Shown here: positions 16,746-25,468 of the stretch, piece by piece
Position numbering within the stretch: position 1 is the stretch's first letter
Layout: every line of letters begins with the position of its first letter
NCBI RefSeq assembly: GCF_000620145.1
Contig: NZ_JHVM01000003.1
Span: 1 to 64,000 of the forward strand
DNA from: Deefgea rivuli DSM 18356
GTDB lineage: Bacteria > Pseudomonadota > Gammaproteobacteria > Burkholderiales > Chitinibacteraceae
DNA length: 64,000 nucleotides
Reading direction: 5' to 3'
Translations under genes and position numbers: made by a program
Notes under the pieces: generated by a model
Databases searched by the model: none
Seen by the model: the letters and a program-made list of their open reading frames with translations, nothing else
Told to the model about the DNA's origin: nothing

Positions 16746-18097
16746 CGCTCAGTATTCGATTGGCATCCATGTTTGCGCTGGTCAGCGTGCTCTTACTGGG
16801 TGGAATTGGCATTTACCTCTGCCAATCATTGCAGCATGAAATCATCTGGCGTGACGATCAGGCATTGCAAGGACGGTTAGAGCGCATCCACGCAATTATT
16901 CGCGATAGTGGCAGCCTTGATGCATTAGGCCAGCGCCCACAGCTTTACGAAAACATGCTGGGTAATCGTGATAATTTGCTGTGGGTGCTGAATGAGCAAG
17001 GGCAACCCATCATTGAAATCAATCCACCTCAATTACCGATACCCAAAGTACCGCAACAAGCCACGATCAAGTTGCTGGATTGGAGCGATCCGCAGCCCAC
17101 GCGCTTGGCCGTTCAAACAATAGAGTACGGCTCGCAACGTTTCACCTTAATTGCCGGAAAGCTGCTGCTTGAACGCGAACAAATGCTCGCCGCCTACACC
17201 CTAAAAATGATGACCGCGGTATTCATCGGCACGGTATTAGCTTTTGCTTTGGGGTGGCTAGTGAGTTTCCGAGGGCTAAGGCCGGTACGGCAATTGGCGG
17301 CGCAAGCTACACATATTGACGTTCAGAATCTACACCTTCGGCTGACTCATTTTGGGCCTCATCATGAGCTGAAAGCTTTAACTGAAGCACTCAACCAAAT
17401 GCTAAACCGCTTAGAAAATGGTTTTTTACAACTATCTCGATTTTCTGAAGATCTAGCGCATGAAATGCGTACGCCATTGAATAATTTAATGGGGCAAACC
17501 AGTTTGGCTTTACAGCAAAATCGCTCACAGGATGAATACCAAAATTTATTATTTTCAAATCAAGAGGAGTACGAGCGCCTTGCTCGTATGATCGACAATA
17601 TGCTGTTTTTGGCTCGCGCCGAACAAGCAAACGCGTCCATTAAGCCCGAGCGGATTGAGCTTCACGATTTAGTCGCCCAATTGTGTGATTACTTTGAAGG
17701 TATGGCGGAAGAAAGGCAGATCACACTCGTCAACCAAGCAAATCATCAGATGTGGGCCGAACCTGATTTATTGCGGCGAGCTTTGGCCAATTTGATTGCC
17801 AATGCCTTACGGTATGGCGATGAAGCCAAGCCCATCATCATCTCAAGCCAGCAAGTGGATAACAATATAGAACTTAGCGTATCGAATCAGGGCTTGATGA
17901 TAGACCCAAGCAAAATTGAATTTATTTTTGATCGTTTTTATCGCTGCGACCCTTCACGCCATCAGGCCGGTGATTCCGGCGGTTTAGGTCTGGCGATCGT
18001 GCGTTCCATCATGCAATTGCATCGTGGTCGTATGCAGGTCAGTAGCGATTTGCAGCAAACGTGCTTCACTTTGATTTTCCCCTGCAGTCAAAGTTAA
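16742..18097 (+). CDS. Heavy-metal-type sensor histidine kinase (CusS/HprS-like)
   Basis: A 451-residue kinase. It has a transmembrane segment at residues 7-26, a periplasmic sensor of about 130 residues, a second span near 158-178, HAMP, and a dimerisation domain with His240 in [17 protein letters not shown]. The HATPase domain has the N box [10 protein letters not shown] and G boxes ending in [10 protein letters not shown]. The architecture is that of the heavy-metal sensor kinase subfamily (CusS, CopS, HprS). The ligand is not readable from sequence; I see no Met-rich copper motif in the periplasmic part. Start ATG overlaps the regulator stop. Confidence 0.92.
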   Translation: MTLSIRLASMFALVSVLLLGGIGIYLCQSLQHEIIWRDDQALQGRLERIHAIIRDSGSLDALGQRPQLYENMLGNRDNLLWVLNEQGQPIIEINPPQLPIPKVPQQATIKLLDWSDPQPTRLAVQTIEYGSQRFTLIAGKLLLEREQMLAAYTLKMMTAVFIGTVLAFALGWLVSFRGLRPVRQLAAQATHIDVQNLHLRLTHFGPHHELKALTEALNQMLNRLENGFLQLSRFSEDLAHEMRTPLNNLMGQTSLALQQNRSQDEYQNLLFSNQEEYERLARMIDNMLFLARAEQANASIKPERIELHDLVAQLCDYFEGMAEERQITLVNQANHQMWAEPDLLRRALANLIANALRYGDEAKPIIISSQQVDNNIELSVSNQGLMIDPSKIEFIFDRFYRCDPSRHQAGDSGGLGLAIVRSIMQLHRGRMQVSSDLQQTCFTLIFPCSQS

Positions 18098-18162
18098 AGC
18101 GAATCATCCTAAATTCTATAAGTTATGAAGCGTTCGCTTTGGTCATAATAGCTTTTGGAGTA

Positions 18163-18205
18163 AAAATGATTAAGGCGGCGATCTGATGCGGCCTTTCGTT
18201 TTTAC
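18163..18205 (+). terminator. Probable terminator of the two-component operon
   Basis: AAGGCGGC and GCGGCCTT form an imperfect hairpin followed by TCGTTTTT, 65-100 bp after the kinase stop. The stem is weaker than the other terminators here. Confidence 0.4.
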
Positions 18206-18311
18206 TGCTTTGGAATCGACATATCGGCCAAAGCAGCCATTTTCAGCATGATCTTTGACATTGTCTAGTCGGCATAGCATTTACAGCCGGATTAAGCGCT
18301 ATGCCACGCCT

Positions 18312-18755
18312 TTAGCGCGATTGATTTATCTTGGCTGCACTGTGGCAATTCGCTGTATTGCTCTGCTCGTCGTTGGATAGGGATTTTAAAATTGGGCAAT
18401 TCGGATCATCGCTGGCTGGGCAGATTTCTACTAATTGCTCTAGTGTTTGCTTCATTTTTTGCATCGCGCGTATTTTTTCGTTGAGTTCGTCGATGTGTTG
18501 CTCGGCTAGCTTTTTGACATTCACGCTGGCTCTATCTTCCTGTTGCCACAACAACAATAATTGCCCAATTTGCTCCAATGAAAAACCCAAAGTGCGGGCT
18601 TGGTAAATGAATTTAAGTCGGCTGATATCGAATTCATTAAACAATCGATAGCCTGCGGCACTACGGCCTTTAGGTTTAATTAGCCCAATACTTTCGTAGT
18701 GCCGAATCATTTTGCTACTGAGCCCGCTTTGCGCGGCGGCTTGTCCGATGTTCAT
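18312..18755 (-). CDS. cueR: Cu(I)-responsive MerR regulator CueR
   Basis: A 147-residue MerR protein. Winged HTH MNIGQAAAQSGLSSKMIRHY is at the N-terminus, followed by a dimerisation helix and the metal loop with Cys112 and Cys120 (ICPASDDPNCPIL), the same positions as in E. coli CueR, which bind a single Cu(I). A start at 18755 is chosen over an in-frame ATG at 18782 because AGGA lies 6 nt upstream and the family begins at MNI. It starts 8 bp after copA ends, so it is in the copA operon and sets up feedback: copper-CueR twists the copA promoter at 21248-21278 into an active form. Confidence 0.93.
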   Translation of the reverse strand: MNIGQAAAQSGLSSKMIRHYESIGLIKPKGRSAAGYRLFNEFDISRLKFIYQARTLGFSLEQIGQLLLLWQQEDRASVNVKKLAEQHIDELNEKIRAMQKMKQTLEQLVEICPASDDPNCPILKSLSNDEQSNTANCHSAAKINQSR

Positions 18756-18763
18756 CTTGTGTC

Positions 18764-21214
18764 CTATTGTTTGGGTTTCCATCGTTTTAAAAGCAGAGCG
18801 TTGGAAACCACGCTCACACTGGAAAATGCCATTGCACCGCCTGCAATCATTGGATTGAGTAGGCCAAATGCGGCCAGTGGAATGCCAATGGCGTTAAAAA
18901 TAAATGCCCAGAACAGGTTCTGTTTGATTTTACGGTAGGTTAGACGGGATATTTCAATCGTCTGGCTGACCAGTTGCGGGTCGCCGCGCATTAAGGTCAC
19001 GCTAGCGACATGCATCGCTACATCAGTGCCAGTCCCCATCGCAATGCCGACATCAGCAGCGGCTAAAGCGGGCGCATCATTGACGCCATCACCCACCATC
19101 GCAACGCACAGCCCTTGGGCACGAATGGCTTCAATGTGCGCGGCTTTTTCTTGCGGCAAGACTTGTGCAATGACCTTATCCAGCCCCAGCTGTTTGGCCA
19201 CTCGCTCAGCAGCAGCGCGGTTGTCGCCTGAGAGCATCACTGTTTTGATGTTCATCGCGTGAAGTTGTGCAATTGCGGCTCTGGCGCAGGCTTTAATCTC
19301 ATCGCTAAAAGCCAGCATAGCCAGTAAAGTATTTGCACCCTTCGCCTCTCTGGCTAGCCAAGAGACGGTGTAGCCCTCGGCCAAGGCTTGATCATGCACG
19401 GCCTGCATTGCGCTTAGGTCTATGCCTTGCTCTTGCATTAAGCGTTGATTGCCCAGCAAATAGCGAGCCCCAGCAATATCGCCAGCGATGCCGCGCCCGG
19501 GCAAGGCTTGCAGCCCAGTAGCGGTGAAGGCGGGGCTGGTGGATGATTTTGCGATGACGGCTTTAGCCAGCGGGTGTTCGCTACCGCGTTGTAGCGCGGC
19601 GGCGATTTCTAGTAATTGCGTGTGCTGGTTATTTTCGCCATTTGTTGGAGTGAGGGCTATCAGTTCCGGTTTGCCTTCGGTGAGGGTGCCGGTTTTATCA
19701 AAAACAACCACATCAATTTGGTGTGCTCGCTCTAGCGCTTCGGCGTCTTTGATTAGAATCCCGAACTGGGCGGCTATCCCTGTTCCCGCCATGATGGCAG
19801 TTGGCGTTGCCAGCCCTAAGGCACATGGGCAAGCAATCACCAGCACGGCAACGGCATGTAAAATGGCGATTTCAATATTGCCGCTCCAGTACCACCACAC
19901 CAGCCAAGTCAGTAGTGCAATCAGCAGCACCGCGGGCACAAAAATCGCGCTCGCTTGATCGACCAAGCGCTGAATAGCGGCTTTGCCGGCTTGGGCTTCT
20001 TCTACCATCCGGATAATCCGAGACAGCGTGCTTTCATCGCTGAGCGCGCGGGTTTCGATCAGCAACACGCCATCATGGTTGATTGCGCCGCCGGTTACGG
20101 TGCTGCCGGTGGTTTTATTCACCAGCACGCTTTCGCCCGTCAGCATGGATTCATCGTGCTGGCTGTCACCTTCTAAAACAAGGCCATCAACCGGCACTTG
20201 TTCGCCAGGTAAGACCACAACGAGATCACCCAATTGTATCTGCGCCAAGGGTATTTCAATGTCTTGCCCATTGCTTCGAACGCGCGCTAGCGACGGGCGT
20301 AAAGCTTGCAAGGCTTTGATTGCGGCTGTGGCATCTTGTTTGGCGCGGGCTTCCAGCCATTTTCCCAGCAGTACCAAAGTAATAATCACGGCGGCCGCTT
20401 CAAAATACAAAGCACTGTGGGGCGCGCCAAATAACCACTGATAAACCGACAAGCCGTAGGCGGCACTCGTGCCCAGTGACACCAGTAAATCCATATTGCC
20501 ACGATGATTGCGGATAGCCAGCCATGCTGAGCGGTAAAAGCGCGCGCCCAGCCAAAATTGCACTGGCGTTGCGAGCATAAATTGCAGCCAAGCCGGTAGC
20601 ATCCAGTGCAGGCCAAACGGTTCTAGTAGCATCGGTAAAACAAGTGGCGCAGACAGTAGCGCGCCTAGCCAAATCGGCCATTGGGGCGATGTTAAATCCC
20701 GTTTTGTGGTGGGGGCGGTATTGGGGGTAATTAGGCTGGCGCTATAGCCCGCTTGGCTCAGGGCGGCGAGTAGTTGCGTTGGCGCACCCGATTTAAGTAT
20801 CACCCGCGCGCTGGCCGTGGCTAGATTGACCGAGGCGGAAATCACGCCATCGCTCGCCAGCAATGCTTTTTCAACATGGCGCACGCAACTGGCGCACGTC
20901 ATTCCTTCGATATTCAGTTGGATAATTTGTGTTTGATCAGAGTCCGTCTGATCGGCATTCGTTTTATTGAAAGCCGTTTGAGCAGGCGTGGCCTGATATC
21001 CAGCCTTCGCAATCGCAGCCAGCACGCGGCTTTCGGGAACATCGCTATCGAGTGTGAGCTGTGCGTTTTCCAGTGCCAGATTCACACTCACTTTGCTAAC
21101 GCCCGGCGTCTTTTGGAGCGCTTGCTCAAGATGCGCGGCGCAACTGGCGCAGCTCATCCCTTCAATATTGAGTTTTAATATTCGGCTTGGATTTGTATTC
21201 TGCGTTGTTGTCAT
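18764..21214 (-). CDS. copA: Cu(I)-exporting P1B-type ATPase CopA
   Basis: An 816-residue ATPase. Two N-terminal HMA domains (GMSCASC and GMTCASC) precede the transmembrane CPC motif ([13 protein letters not shown]), phosphorylation motif DKTGTLTEG, the nucleotide-binding SEHPLAKA region and [12 protein letters not shown]. It exports Cu(I) from cytoplasm to periplasm. ATG at 21214 is preferred: AGGAG lies 8 nt upstream, and the CueR-type promoter predicts transcription starting near 21241, so an upstream GTG (21241) or ATG (21238) would leave no leader. It is followed by cueR in one operon. Confidence 0.95.
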   Translation of the reverse strand: MTTTQNTNPSRILKLNIEGMSCASCAAHLEQALQKTPGVSKVSVNLALENAQLTLDSDVPESRVLAAIAKAGYQATPAQTAFNKTNADQTDSDQTQIIQLNIEGMTCASCVRHVEKALLASDGVISASVNLATASARVILKSGAPTQLLAALSQAGYSASLITPNTAPTTKRDLTSPQWPIWLGALLSAPLVLPMLLEPFGLHWMLPAWLQFMLATPVQFWLGARFYRSAWLAIRNHRGNMDLLVSLGTSAAYGLSVYQWLFGAPHSALYFEAAAVIITLVLLGKWLEARAKQDATAAIKALQALRPSLARVRSNGQDIEIPLAQIQLGDLVVVLPGEQVPVDGLVLEGDSQHDESMLTGESVLVNKTTGSTVTGGAINHDGVLLIETRALSDESTLSRIIRMVEEAQAGKAAIQRLVDQASAIFVPAVLLIALLTWLVWWYWSGNIEIAILHAVAVLVIACPCALGLATPTAIMAGTGIAAQFGILIKDAEALERAHQIDVVVFDKTGTLTEGKPELIALTPTNGENNQHTQLLEIAAALQRGSEHPLAKAVIAKSSTSPAFTATGLQALPGRGIAGDIAGARYLLGNQRLMQEQGIDLSAMQAVHDQALAEGYTVSWLAREAKGANTLLAMLAFSDEIKACARAAIAQLHAMNIKTVMLSGDNRAAAERVAKQLGLDKVIAQVLPQEKAAHIEAIRAQGLCVAMVGDGVNDAPALAAADVGIAMGTGTDVAMHVASVTLMRGDPQLVSQTIEISRLTYRKIKQNLFWAFIFNAIGIPLAAFGLLNPMIAGGAMAFSSVSVVSNALLLKRWKPKQ

Positions 21215-21247
21215 GCTAGGAACTCCTGCCGTATTCATCACAGCCTT

Positions 21248-21278
21248 AGTTTCAGCCTTCCCATCATGGGAAGGTCAA
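21248..21278 (-). promoter_or_regulatory. CueR-controlled copA promoter
   Basis: On the - strand a -35 TTGACC and a -10-like GAAACT are separated by 19 bp. The spacer contains the dyad CCTTCCC-ATGAT-GGGAAGG. This is nearly the E. coli copA CueR site (overlong spacer, CCTTCC/GGAAGG half-sites), so copper-activated transcription of copA-cueR is expected. Confidence 0.88.
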
Positions 21279-21312
21279 GCTGTATTAGAACATTGATTTT
21301 GGCAGGCGCAAA

Positions 21313-22050
21313 TTAAATGCTAATCAATTGGCTTAATTGCTGGATCACCCATTGAGGGTCATCTAGCGGCAAATCGTGTCCGGCGCTGGGATGAGTGATG
21401 CAAGGTATTTGCCAAGCGGCAGCGAGCGTTTGGCTGCACTGCGGATCGACGAGTTGATCGTGCTGGCTACACAAGATTTGCAGTGGCACGGCGGGGCGCG
21501 AGAGTTCACTGCGATAGCGCAGCGCCGCCCACAGTTGGCGCAAAATATTGCGGCGTGCAATCGGGTATTGCTGCTGATAGCCTATCCATTGTGCTAGCAC
21601 CGCAGCCTGAGCTTGATTGCTGGTGAGTTGTAAAATCAGCTGCTCTTGCTGGGCGGGCGTGTGCCATAGCATGCTGAGTAATTTGCCGTAATTGCGCGGC
21701 CTGAGACGTTGGTAGAAAGGATTAAATGGCCGCAAACTGGTATTAATTAAGGTCGCGCTGATGAATTCTTGGGGTGCTTGCCGCGCCCATTCTACCGCAG
21801 CCATTGCCCCCAATGAAACCGCAACCACATGGTATGGCGCTGCATGTCCATGATCGATAAGCTGTTCACGGAGATACCTCACCATGCCGTGGATGTCGCT
21901 CGGACTGCGCTGCTGATGCAATACTCCATTCCCCGGCCAATCGAGGCAAATGATTTGATCGGCGGGGAATTTTGCTTGCAACCGCGCTGTAAAATCGCCC
22001 CAGTGCCGCGTTTCGCGCATCAGCCCACGCAGCAGTACCCAGCGTTTCAT
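21313..22050 (-). CDS. Alpha/beta-fold hydrolase
   Basis: A 245-residue hydrolase. Nucleophile Ser79 is in AVSLGAMAAVEWA, preceded by an oxyanion region near WVLLRGLMRETRHWGDF and LDWPGNG. The Asp (SQHDQLVDP) and His (SAGHDLPLDDP) of the triad are near the C-terminus. The substrate is unknown; carboxylesterase-like. ATG at 22050 overlaps the TGA of the upstream metallopeptidase gene (ATGA), so the two are translationally coupled and probably functionally linked. An alternative in-frame start at 22071 lies inside the preceding gene. Confidence 0.85.
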   Translation of the reverse strand: MKRWVLLRGLMRETRHWGDFTARLQAKFPADQIICLDWPGNGVLHQQRSPSDIHGMVRYLREQLIDHGHAAPYHVVAVSLGAMAAVEWARQAPQEFISATLINTSLRPFNPFYQRLRPRNYGKLLSMLWHTPAQQEQLILQLTSNQAQAAVLAQWIGYQQQYPIARRNILRQLWAALRYRSELSRPAVPLQILCSQHDQLVDPQCSQTLAAAWQIPCITHPSAGHDLPLDDPQWVIQQLSQLISI

Positions 22051-23060
22051 GGTCTGTCCTTGCGATACCAAAGTTCAATCGCCGCATGATGCTGTGTTAA
22101 GCGGGCAATGGCGGTGGGTCGCCAACTGGCGTGATCGTGCGTGGCGCGGATTAAAAACTCAAGCAGCGGTAAATGGCTGCGCAGAACGCGTTGTTGGCGG
22201 TGCGGCACCATAGGATGAAAAAGCCCTAAAATCGACAGCAATTGGCGCGGGTTTTTTTTGATCCACAGCCAAGAACCTAGCTCCAGCGTCAGCGGCAAAA
22301 ACAGTTTGTTCGCGGCTTGTTGGCGGTGCAGATAATCCCATACATCGCCATGTGTACGGTAATGCTTGGCTTGTGGCTCGATCACATAAGGGTGATGTGG
22401 ATGGCTGCGATCGAATAACTGCTTGAGCGCATGAATTTCGGCTAGATGTGGCATCGGCTGCTGCGTATACGCATACGGAAACCAGATGCGATCGCGCAGG
22501 CCAAAACCCGAATGGCAATCGAGCGCAAGGCTGACGGGACTGCTGAGCAGTTGTTCGTTCACTACCGCGCACAAGGCTTGGTTTTCCACTTCCATTTCAG
22601 TATTCGCGTGTCCACGAAACCAAGGTAGATGCGTGCCGTGTCTATGCCCGCCAACTAAAAAAGCCGTTTTACCATCGGCATCAATCGGCGCATTACGCAT
22701 TAAATCGACGCCATTGCCATTCGCGCGGCGGTGCAGCGCCATGCCAATTGGATTGATAATCGGCATAAACACCATGCGGATGGTTTGCAGCTGAAATTGC
22801 AAACTGCGATCCCAACTCAGCCGTTGCAATAAGCCTTGCAAAAACGCGATCAAAATCTGGCTACCAATGCGCTCTAAGCCATGTACGCCAGCAAAAAAGC
22901 CAATGCTTGGCGCATCAGGATCGGTGCTGCCAAGGCACAGACTATAGAGCGGGAACTGCTGCCCGCAATGCGCAACGCTGCCGTGCTGCTGCGTACGAAT
23001 CTGCGATCCCGCTTGGGCAATGATTTTTTCTAGCGCGGCTAATTCGGGCAAATACGGCAT
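22047..23060 (-). CDS. M14-family zinc carboxypeptidase-like protein
   Basis: A 337-residue protein with the M14/AstE zinc-site layout: His60 and Glu63 in FAGVHGLERIG, a downstream His in LALDCHSGFGLRD, the substrate-binding NGNGVDLMRN motif, and a likely catalytic Glu in LTLELGSW. Members cleave C-terminal residues from peptides or deacylate amino acids; specificity cannot be read here. There is no signal peptide, so it is cytoplasmic. It is first of a two-gene unit with the alpha/beta hydrolase. Confidence 0.82.
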   Translation of the reverse strand: MPYLPELAALEKIIAQAGSQIRTQQHGSVAHCGQQFPLYSLCLGSTDPDAPSIGFFAGVHGLERIGSQILIAFLQGLLQRLSWDRSLQFQLQTIRMVFMPIINPIGMALHRRANGNGVDLMRNAPIDADGKTAFLVGGHRHGTHLPWFRGHANTEMEVENQALCAVVNEQLLSSPVSLALDCHSGFGLRDRIWFPYAYTQQPMPHLAEIHALKQLFDRSHPHHPYVIEPQAKHYRTHGDVWDYLHRQQAANKLFLPLTLELGSWLWIKKNPRQLLSILGLFHPMVPHRQQRVLRSHLPLLEFLIRATHDHASWRPTAIARLTQHHAAIELWYRKDRP

Positions 23061-23261
23061 AAGTTCACTTGTAAATGAGGCTTTGCTGTTGAGTTTAGCC
23101 TTTGGCTAGTGAAATGCTGGATTAGATGTATTGGGCTGCAAGCAATATTAAATAAGCGTTAGCGCTATATACTTGTCATTTAATAGTAATATTTGGATTG
23201 TGTTTGATAAAAATACTTCGCTTCGCTGAACTTGGAAGCGTCAACGTTCTAGTCAGCATGG

Positions 23262-23465
23262 TCGCGCTCATACCGCGCGGCACTTACTTTCTTTGCTTCG
23301 CCAAAGAAAGTAAGCAAAGAAAGGCGACCCGAGGCGCACATCGGTCCCCGATGCCCTCGATCAGTCGTGAGCCAAACGATAAAGCTGTTCGTCTCTCTCC
23401 TTCACTCGGTGTGCTTGGACGGGATTTTTAAGCCCCAGCTCAACGAGCGCGACACAGCATCAATG
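23262..23465 (+). repeat. Dispersed intergenic repeat, copy B
   Basis: It begins near CGCGCGGCACTTACTTTCTT, contains the palindrome CTTACTTTCTTTGC/AAAGAAAGTAAG and then GAGGCGCACATCGGTCCCCG, GGTGTGCTTGGACGG and AAGCCCCAGCTCAACGAGCG. Copy C at 46018-46250 is highly similar over the same order of blocks; copy A at 7797-8100 shares the ends. A 77-codon frame across it is not protein-like. The 515-bp gap 23061-23575 holds only this and the next repeat. Confidence 0.8.
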
Positions 23466-23498
23466 CTCATAAAATAAGTCGTCGCTGCATCTCTACTC

Positions 23499-23543
23499 GT
23501 AGGTCGGCTTTTAAGCCGATTGTCGGGATGAATCCCGCGCTAC
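23499..23543. repeat. GTAGG palindromic repeat
   Basis: GTAGGTCGGCTTTTAAGCCG followed by ATTGTCGGGATGAATCCCGC and GCTAC: two small hairpins (CGGCTT/AAGCCG and CGGGAT/ATCCCG) flanked by GTAG/CTAC. It belongs to the GTAGG class seen again downstream. Confidence 0.7.
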
Positions 23544-23575
23544 GAATTCACAATCAATATCGTTAGTTCATTTCT

Positions 23576-24223
23576 CTAATCAACTTTCCGCCAAACACTT
23601 GCCAGCCACGGCTGCTGCTCGCGGGGTAGGCCGGTGGGGCGGTAGTAATGTTCTAGTTCGCTAAAGCCCGCATCGTTCAAAAAGCATCGCCATTGCGCTA
23701 AATCGTGGTACGCGCCGTAGCGGCCATTGCTCCAGCCTTCTTGATTATTGCCGCGCGGATTGGAGCTAAATAGCACGCCGTCGGTCTTGAGCGTCGCGTG
23801 CAATTGCCGCAATACGCGGGCTAATTCGGCGCTGGGAATATGAAATAAAGACGCATTGGCGTACACGCCGTCAAAATACGCAGTGGGCAAATCTAATTGC
23901 AGAAAATCCTGTTGCCACACCGTACACGTCGTCTCCGCGCGGGCGATTTGTGCAAATTCGCTCGTCCCATCCAGCCCTACCGCGCAGTGGCCGAGCGCAG
24001 TGAATGCCTTCAAATCTCGCCCCGGCCCGCAGCCAAAATCCAGAATATGCAGCGGATTCACGCCGCCAGCATCGTCTGTGCTCGGCAGGTGGCGCAATAA
24101 AGCCGCAATATTCTGGCTCACATCATGCCCCGCAGTGCCATCCCGAAATGCAATCGCACTTTGCGCGTAATGCGCCAAGGTGAGCGCGGTGATTTGGGTG
24201 AGTTCGCTAGCAGTGGGTGACAT
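23576..24223 (-). CDS. Class I SAM-dependent methyltransferase
   Basis: A 215-residue protein. Motif I ILDFGCGPGRDLKAF with acidic GLDGT binds S-adenosylmethionine, QQDFLQLDLP is motif II-like, and FDGVYANASLFHIP corresponds to motif IV. The length and motifs suit a small-molecule methyltransferase of the Methyltransf_11/25 group; the substrate is unknown. ATG at 24223 is chosen over 24259 because GGA precedes it at proper distance and the extra residues look non-coding. It stands alone between repeat-rich gaps. Confidence 0.82.
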   Translation of the reverse strand: MSPTASELTQITALTLAHYAQSAIAFRDGTAGHDVSQNIAALLRHLPSTDDAGGVNPLHILDFGCGPGRDLKAFTALGHCAVGLDGTSEFAQIARAETTCTVWQQDFLQLDLPTAYFDGVYANASLFHIPSAELARVLRQLHATLKTDGVLFSSNPRGNNQEGWSNGRYGAYHDLAQWRCFLNDAGFSELEHYYRPTGLPREQQPWLASVWRKVD

Positions 24224-24240
24224 GGTGAATTCCGTGGGAT

Positions 24241-24398
24241 GTAGGATGGGTGGAGCCATGGTTTATGGCGATACCCATCGGTGTTGATGGGTATAGGATC
24301 GTAGCCATTATTTATCAATGAGTACAGAGCAATAGGGTAGGGTGCATTGAGCGAAGCGAACTGCACCGTTTTTCTGTAACGGTGCAATGCGAGTAGCT
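24241..24398. repeat. Cluster of GTAGG-type palindromes
   Basis: GTAGGATGGGTGGAGCCATG with a mirrored ATACCCATC (24271-24279) and GATGGGTAT (24286-24294) is followed at 24337 by GTAGGGTGCATTGAGCGAAG, whose complement-like arm ends near 24398 (CGGTGCAATGCGAGTAGC). Both are classes of short GTAGG...GAGCGAAGCG intergenic palindromes common in proteobacteria. Confidence 0.65.
24289..24337. repeat. 49-bp palindromic element
   Basis: GGGTAT at 24289 and ATAGGG at 24337 bound exactly 49 bp. The core GTAGCCATTATTTATCAATG is identical to that of the copy at 45932. The right end has ATAGGG in place of ATACCC, where it merges with a GTAGGG repeat. Confidence 0.65.
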
Positions 24399-24467
24399 TT
24401 TTGTACCTTACCGAGATTCTGCCTTACGAGTTGTGAGGGGCGCTTTCGACCCAAAGCAGGCGTTTTT

Positions 24468-24539
24468 GTAGGTTGGTGCTGAGGCATGAAGCCTAACACT
24501 CGCGGTAAGCTTTTGGCTTCGTACCTCACATCAACCTAC
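24468..24539. repeat. 72-bp inverted repeat (GTAGGTTG class)
   Basis: GTAGGTTGGTGCTGAGGC and the complement of the other end, GTAGGTTGATGTGAGGTA, form long imperfect arms, extended inward by GAAGCC/GGCTTC. The right end overlaps the last codons and stop of the HNH gene. Confidence 0.75.
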
Positions 24540-25283
24540 CGAGCTTGACTCTATAATCGCTTTCAGCTCTTCAATGCTCAAAATTGGATTTTTTCGATGC
24601 AACATCGCATGGCAGTTTGGACAAACTGGACGTAAATCTTTAATGGGATCAATTTGATATTCTTTTTGAATTGACGCAAGCGCCCTCAGATGATGTACGT
24701 GAATAAAGCCTTTTCCTAGTTCGCCATATTTTTGTTCAAAATTGAAATTGCATACACTGCAATCATAGCCATGCTTTTCAATACATTTACTTCTAGCTAT
24801 TGAATTTCGCTCATAATTATTAACCGTAATTTGAGTAGTGGCGCCTTCGAGGTAACTAATGTCTTCTGTGACTTCATCAGGGAACAAGAAGTCATCGTAA
24901 CTAGAAAATACAAATGAAATTATTCTTTTTGCGTTGTCAATATTTCTAATTCTTAGAGTAAATTCCCCGCCATTATTCTGTTTGATTTCAATGTTAGGAA
25001 GTTTAATTTTTAAAGATTCACAATCAAATTTTGGGTGCGTAATTCGAGGTTGCCTTAAATAAAAAAGCAAAGATTTTTTATTTGCAATAAACGAATATGG
25101 TGAATTACCCTCTTTGTTGTAATAATGTACGTTACGTTTTATAAACGTAGTCGGTCTTGAGTGAATGGTATAGTTTGGCAGTTTTTTTGAATGCTGAATA
25201 ATATATTTGAATGCCTCCTTTACCTGTTCGTCACTAATATAAGAGAAAAAATCATCGTATTGTTCAAAGGGTAATTTCGACAT
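24531..25283 (-). CDS. HNH endonuclease domain protein
   Basis: A 250-residue protein. The N-terminal 150 residues are unrecognised. The C-terminus has an HNH domain with zinc ligands and catalytic residues: CSVCNFNF, GFIHVHHLRAL and LRPVCPNCHAMLHRK. The gene is much more AT-rich than its neighbours and its codon use differs, suggesting horizontal transfer. This type is often linked to DNA restriction or defence, but no partner gene is present. ATG at 25283 is preferred to a TTG at 25307. The last codons and TGA stop come from the GTAGGTTGA repeat at 24468-24539, so the C-terminus may have been altered by repeat insertion. Confidence 0.8.
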   Translation of the reverse strand: MSKLPFEQYDDFFSYISDEQVKEAFKYIIQHSKKLPNYTIHSRPTTFIKRNVHYYNKEGNSPYSFIANKKSLLFYLRQPRITHPKFDCESLKIKLPNIEIKQNNGGEFTLRIRNIDNAKRIISFVFSSYDDFLFPDEVTEDISYLEGATTQITVNNYERNSIARSKCIEKHGYDCSVCNFNFEQKYGELGKGFIHVHHLRALASIQKEYQIDPIKDLRPVCPNCHAMLHRKNPILSIEELKAIIESSSVG

Positions 25284-25314
25284 ATTATTGGTATCTCGTA
25301 AATTCAAGCAGCAA

Positions 25315-25349
25315 GTAGGTCGGATGAGCCGAAGGCGTTATCCGACACA
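25315..25349. repeat. GTAGGTCGGATGAGC repeat
   Basis: GTAGGTCGGATGAGCCGAAG followed by GCGTTATCCGACA: CGGAT pairs with ATCCG. It is a widespread small palindrome class, here just upstream of the HNH gene, which is thus bracketed by repeats. Confidence 0.65.
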
Positions 25350-25468
25350 GAAGTTTCGCATGAATTTACCCCACCCGCACCCAAGCAAATATTGCAGCCA
25401 TTAAAATCACAATAATGGCAGTAGCGGTGGCGAGTCGGTTGGCAAATAAGCGGCGCATGGTGATTTCC

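Noticed and set aside
21563-21611. GGGTAT in the alpha/beta hydrolase gene (also 3709, 5649, 5713, 34212, 50057)
   Set aside because: None has ATACCC 43 bp further on; used as an informal control for the family.
23198-23431. 77-codon frame on the + strand
   Set aside because: Covers repeat copy B and adjoining non-coding DNA; no ribosome site or protein-like features.
24271-24294. ATACCCATC/GATGGGTAT hairpin as a further 49-bp element
   Set aside because: Its GGGTAT/ATACCC ends are in the opposite order and spacing; it belongs to the GTAGGATGGG palindrome.
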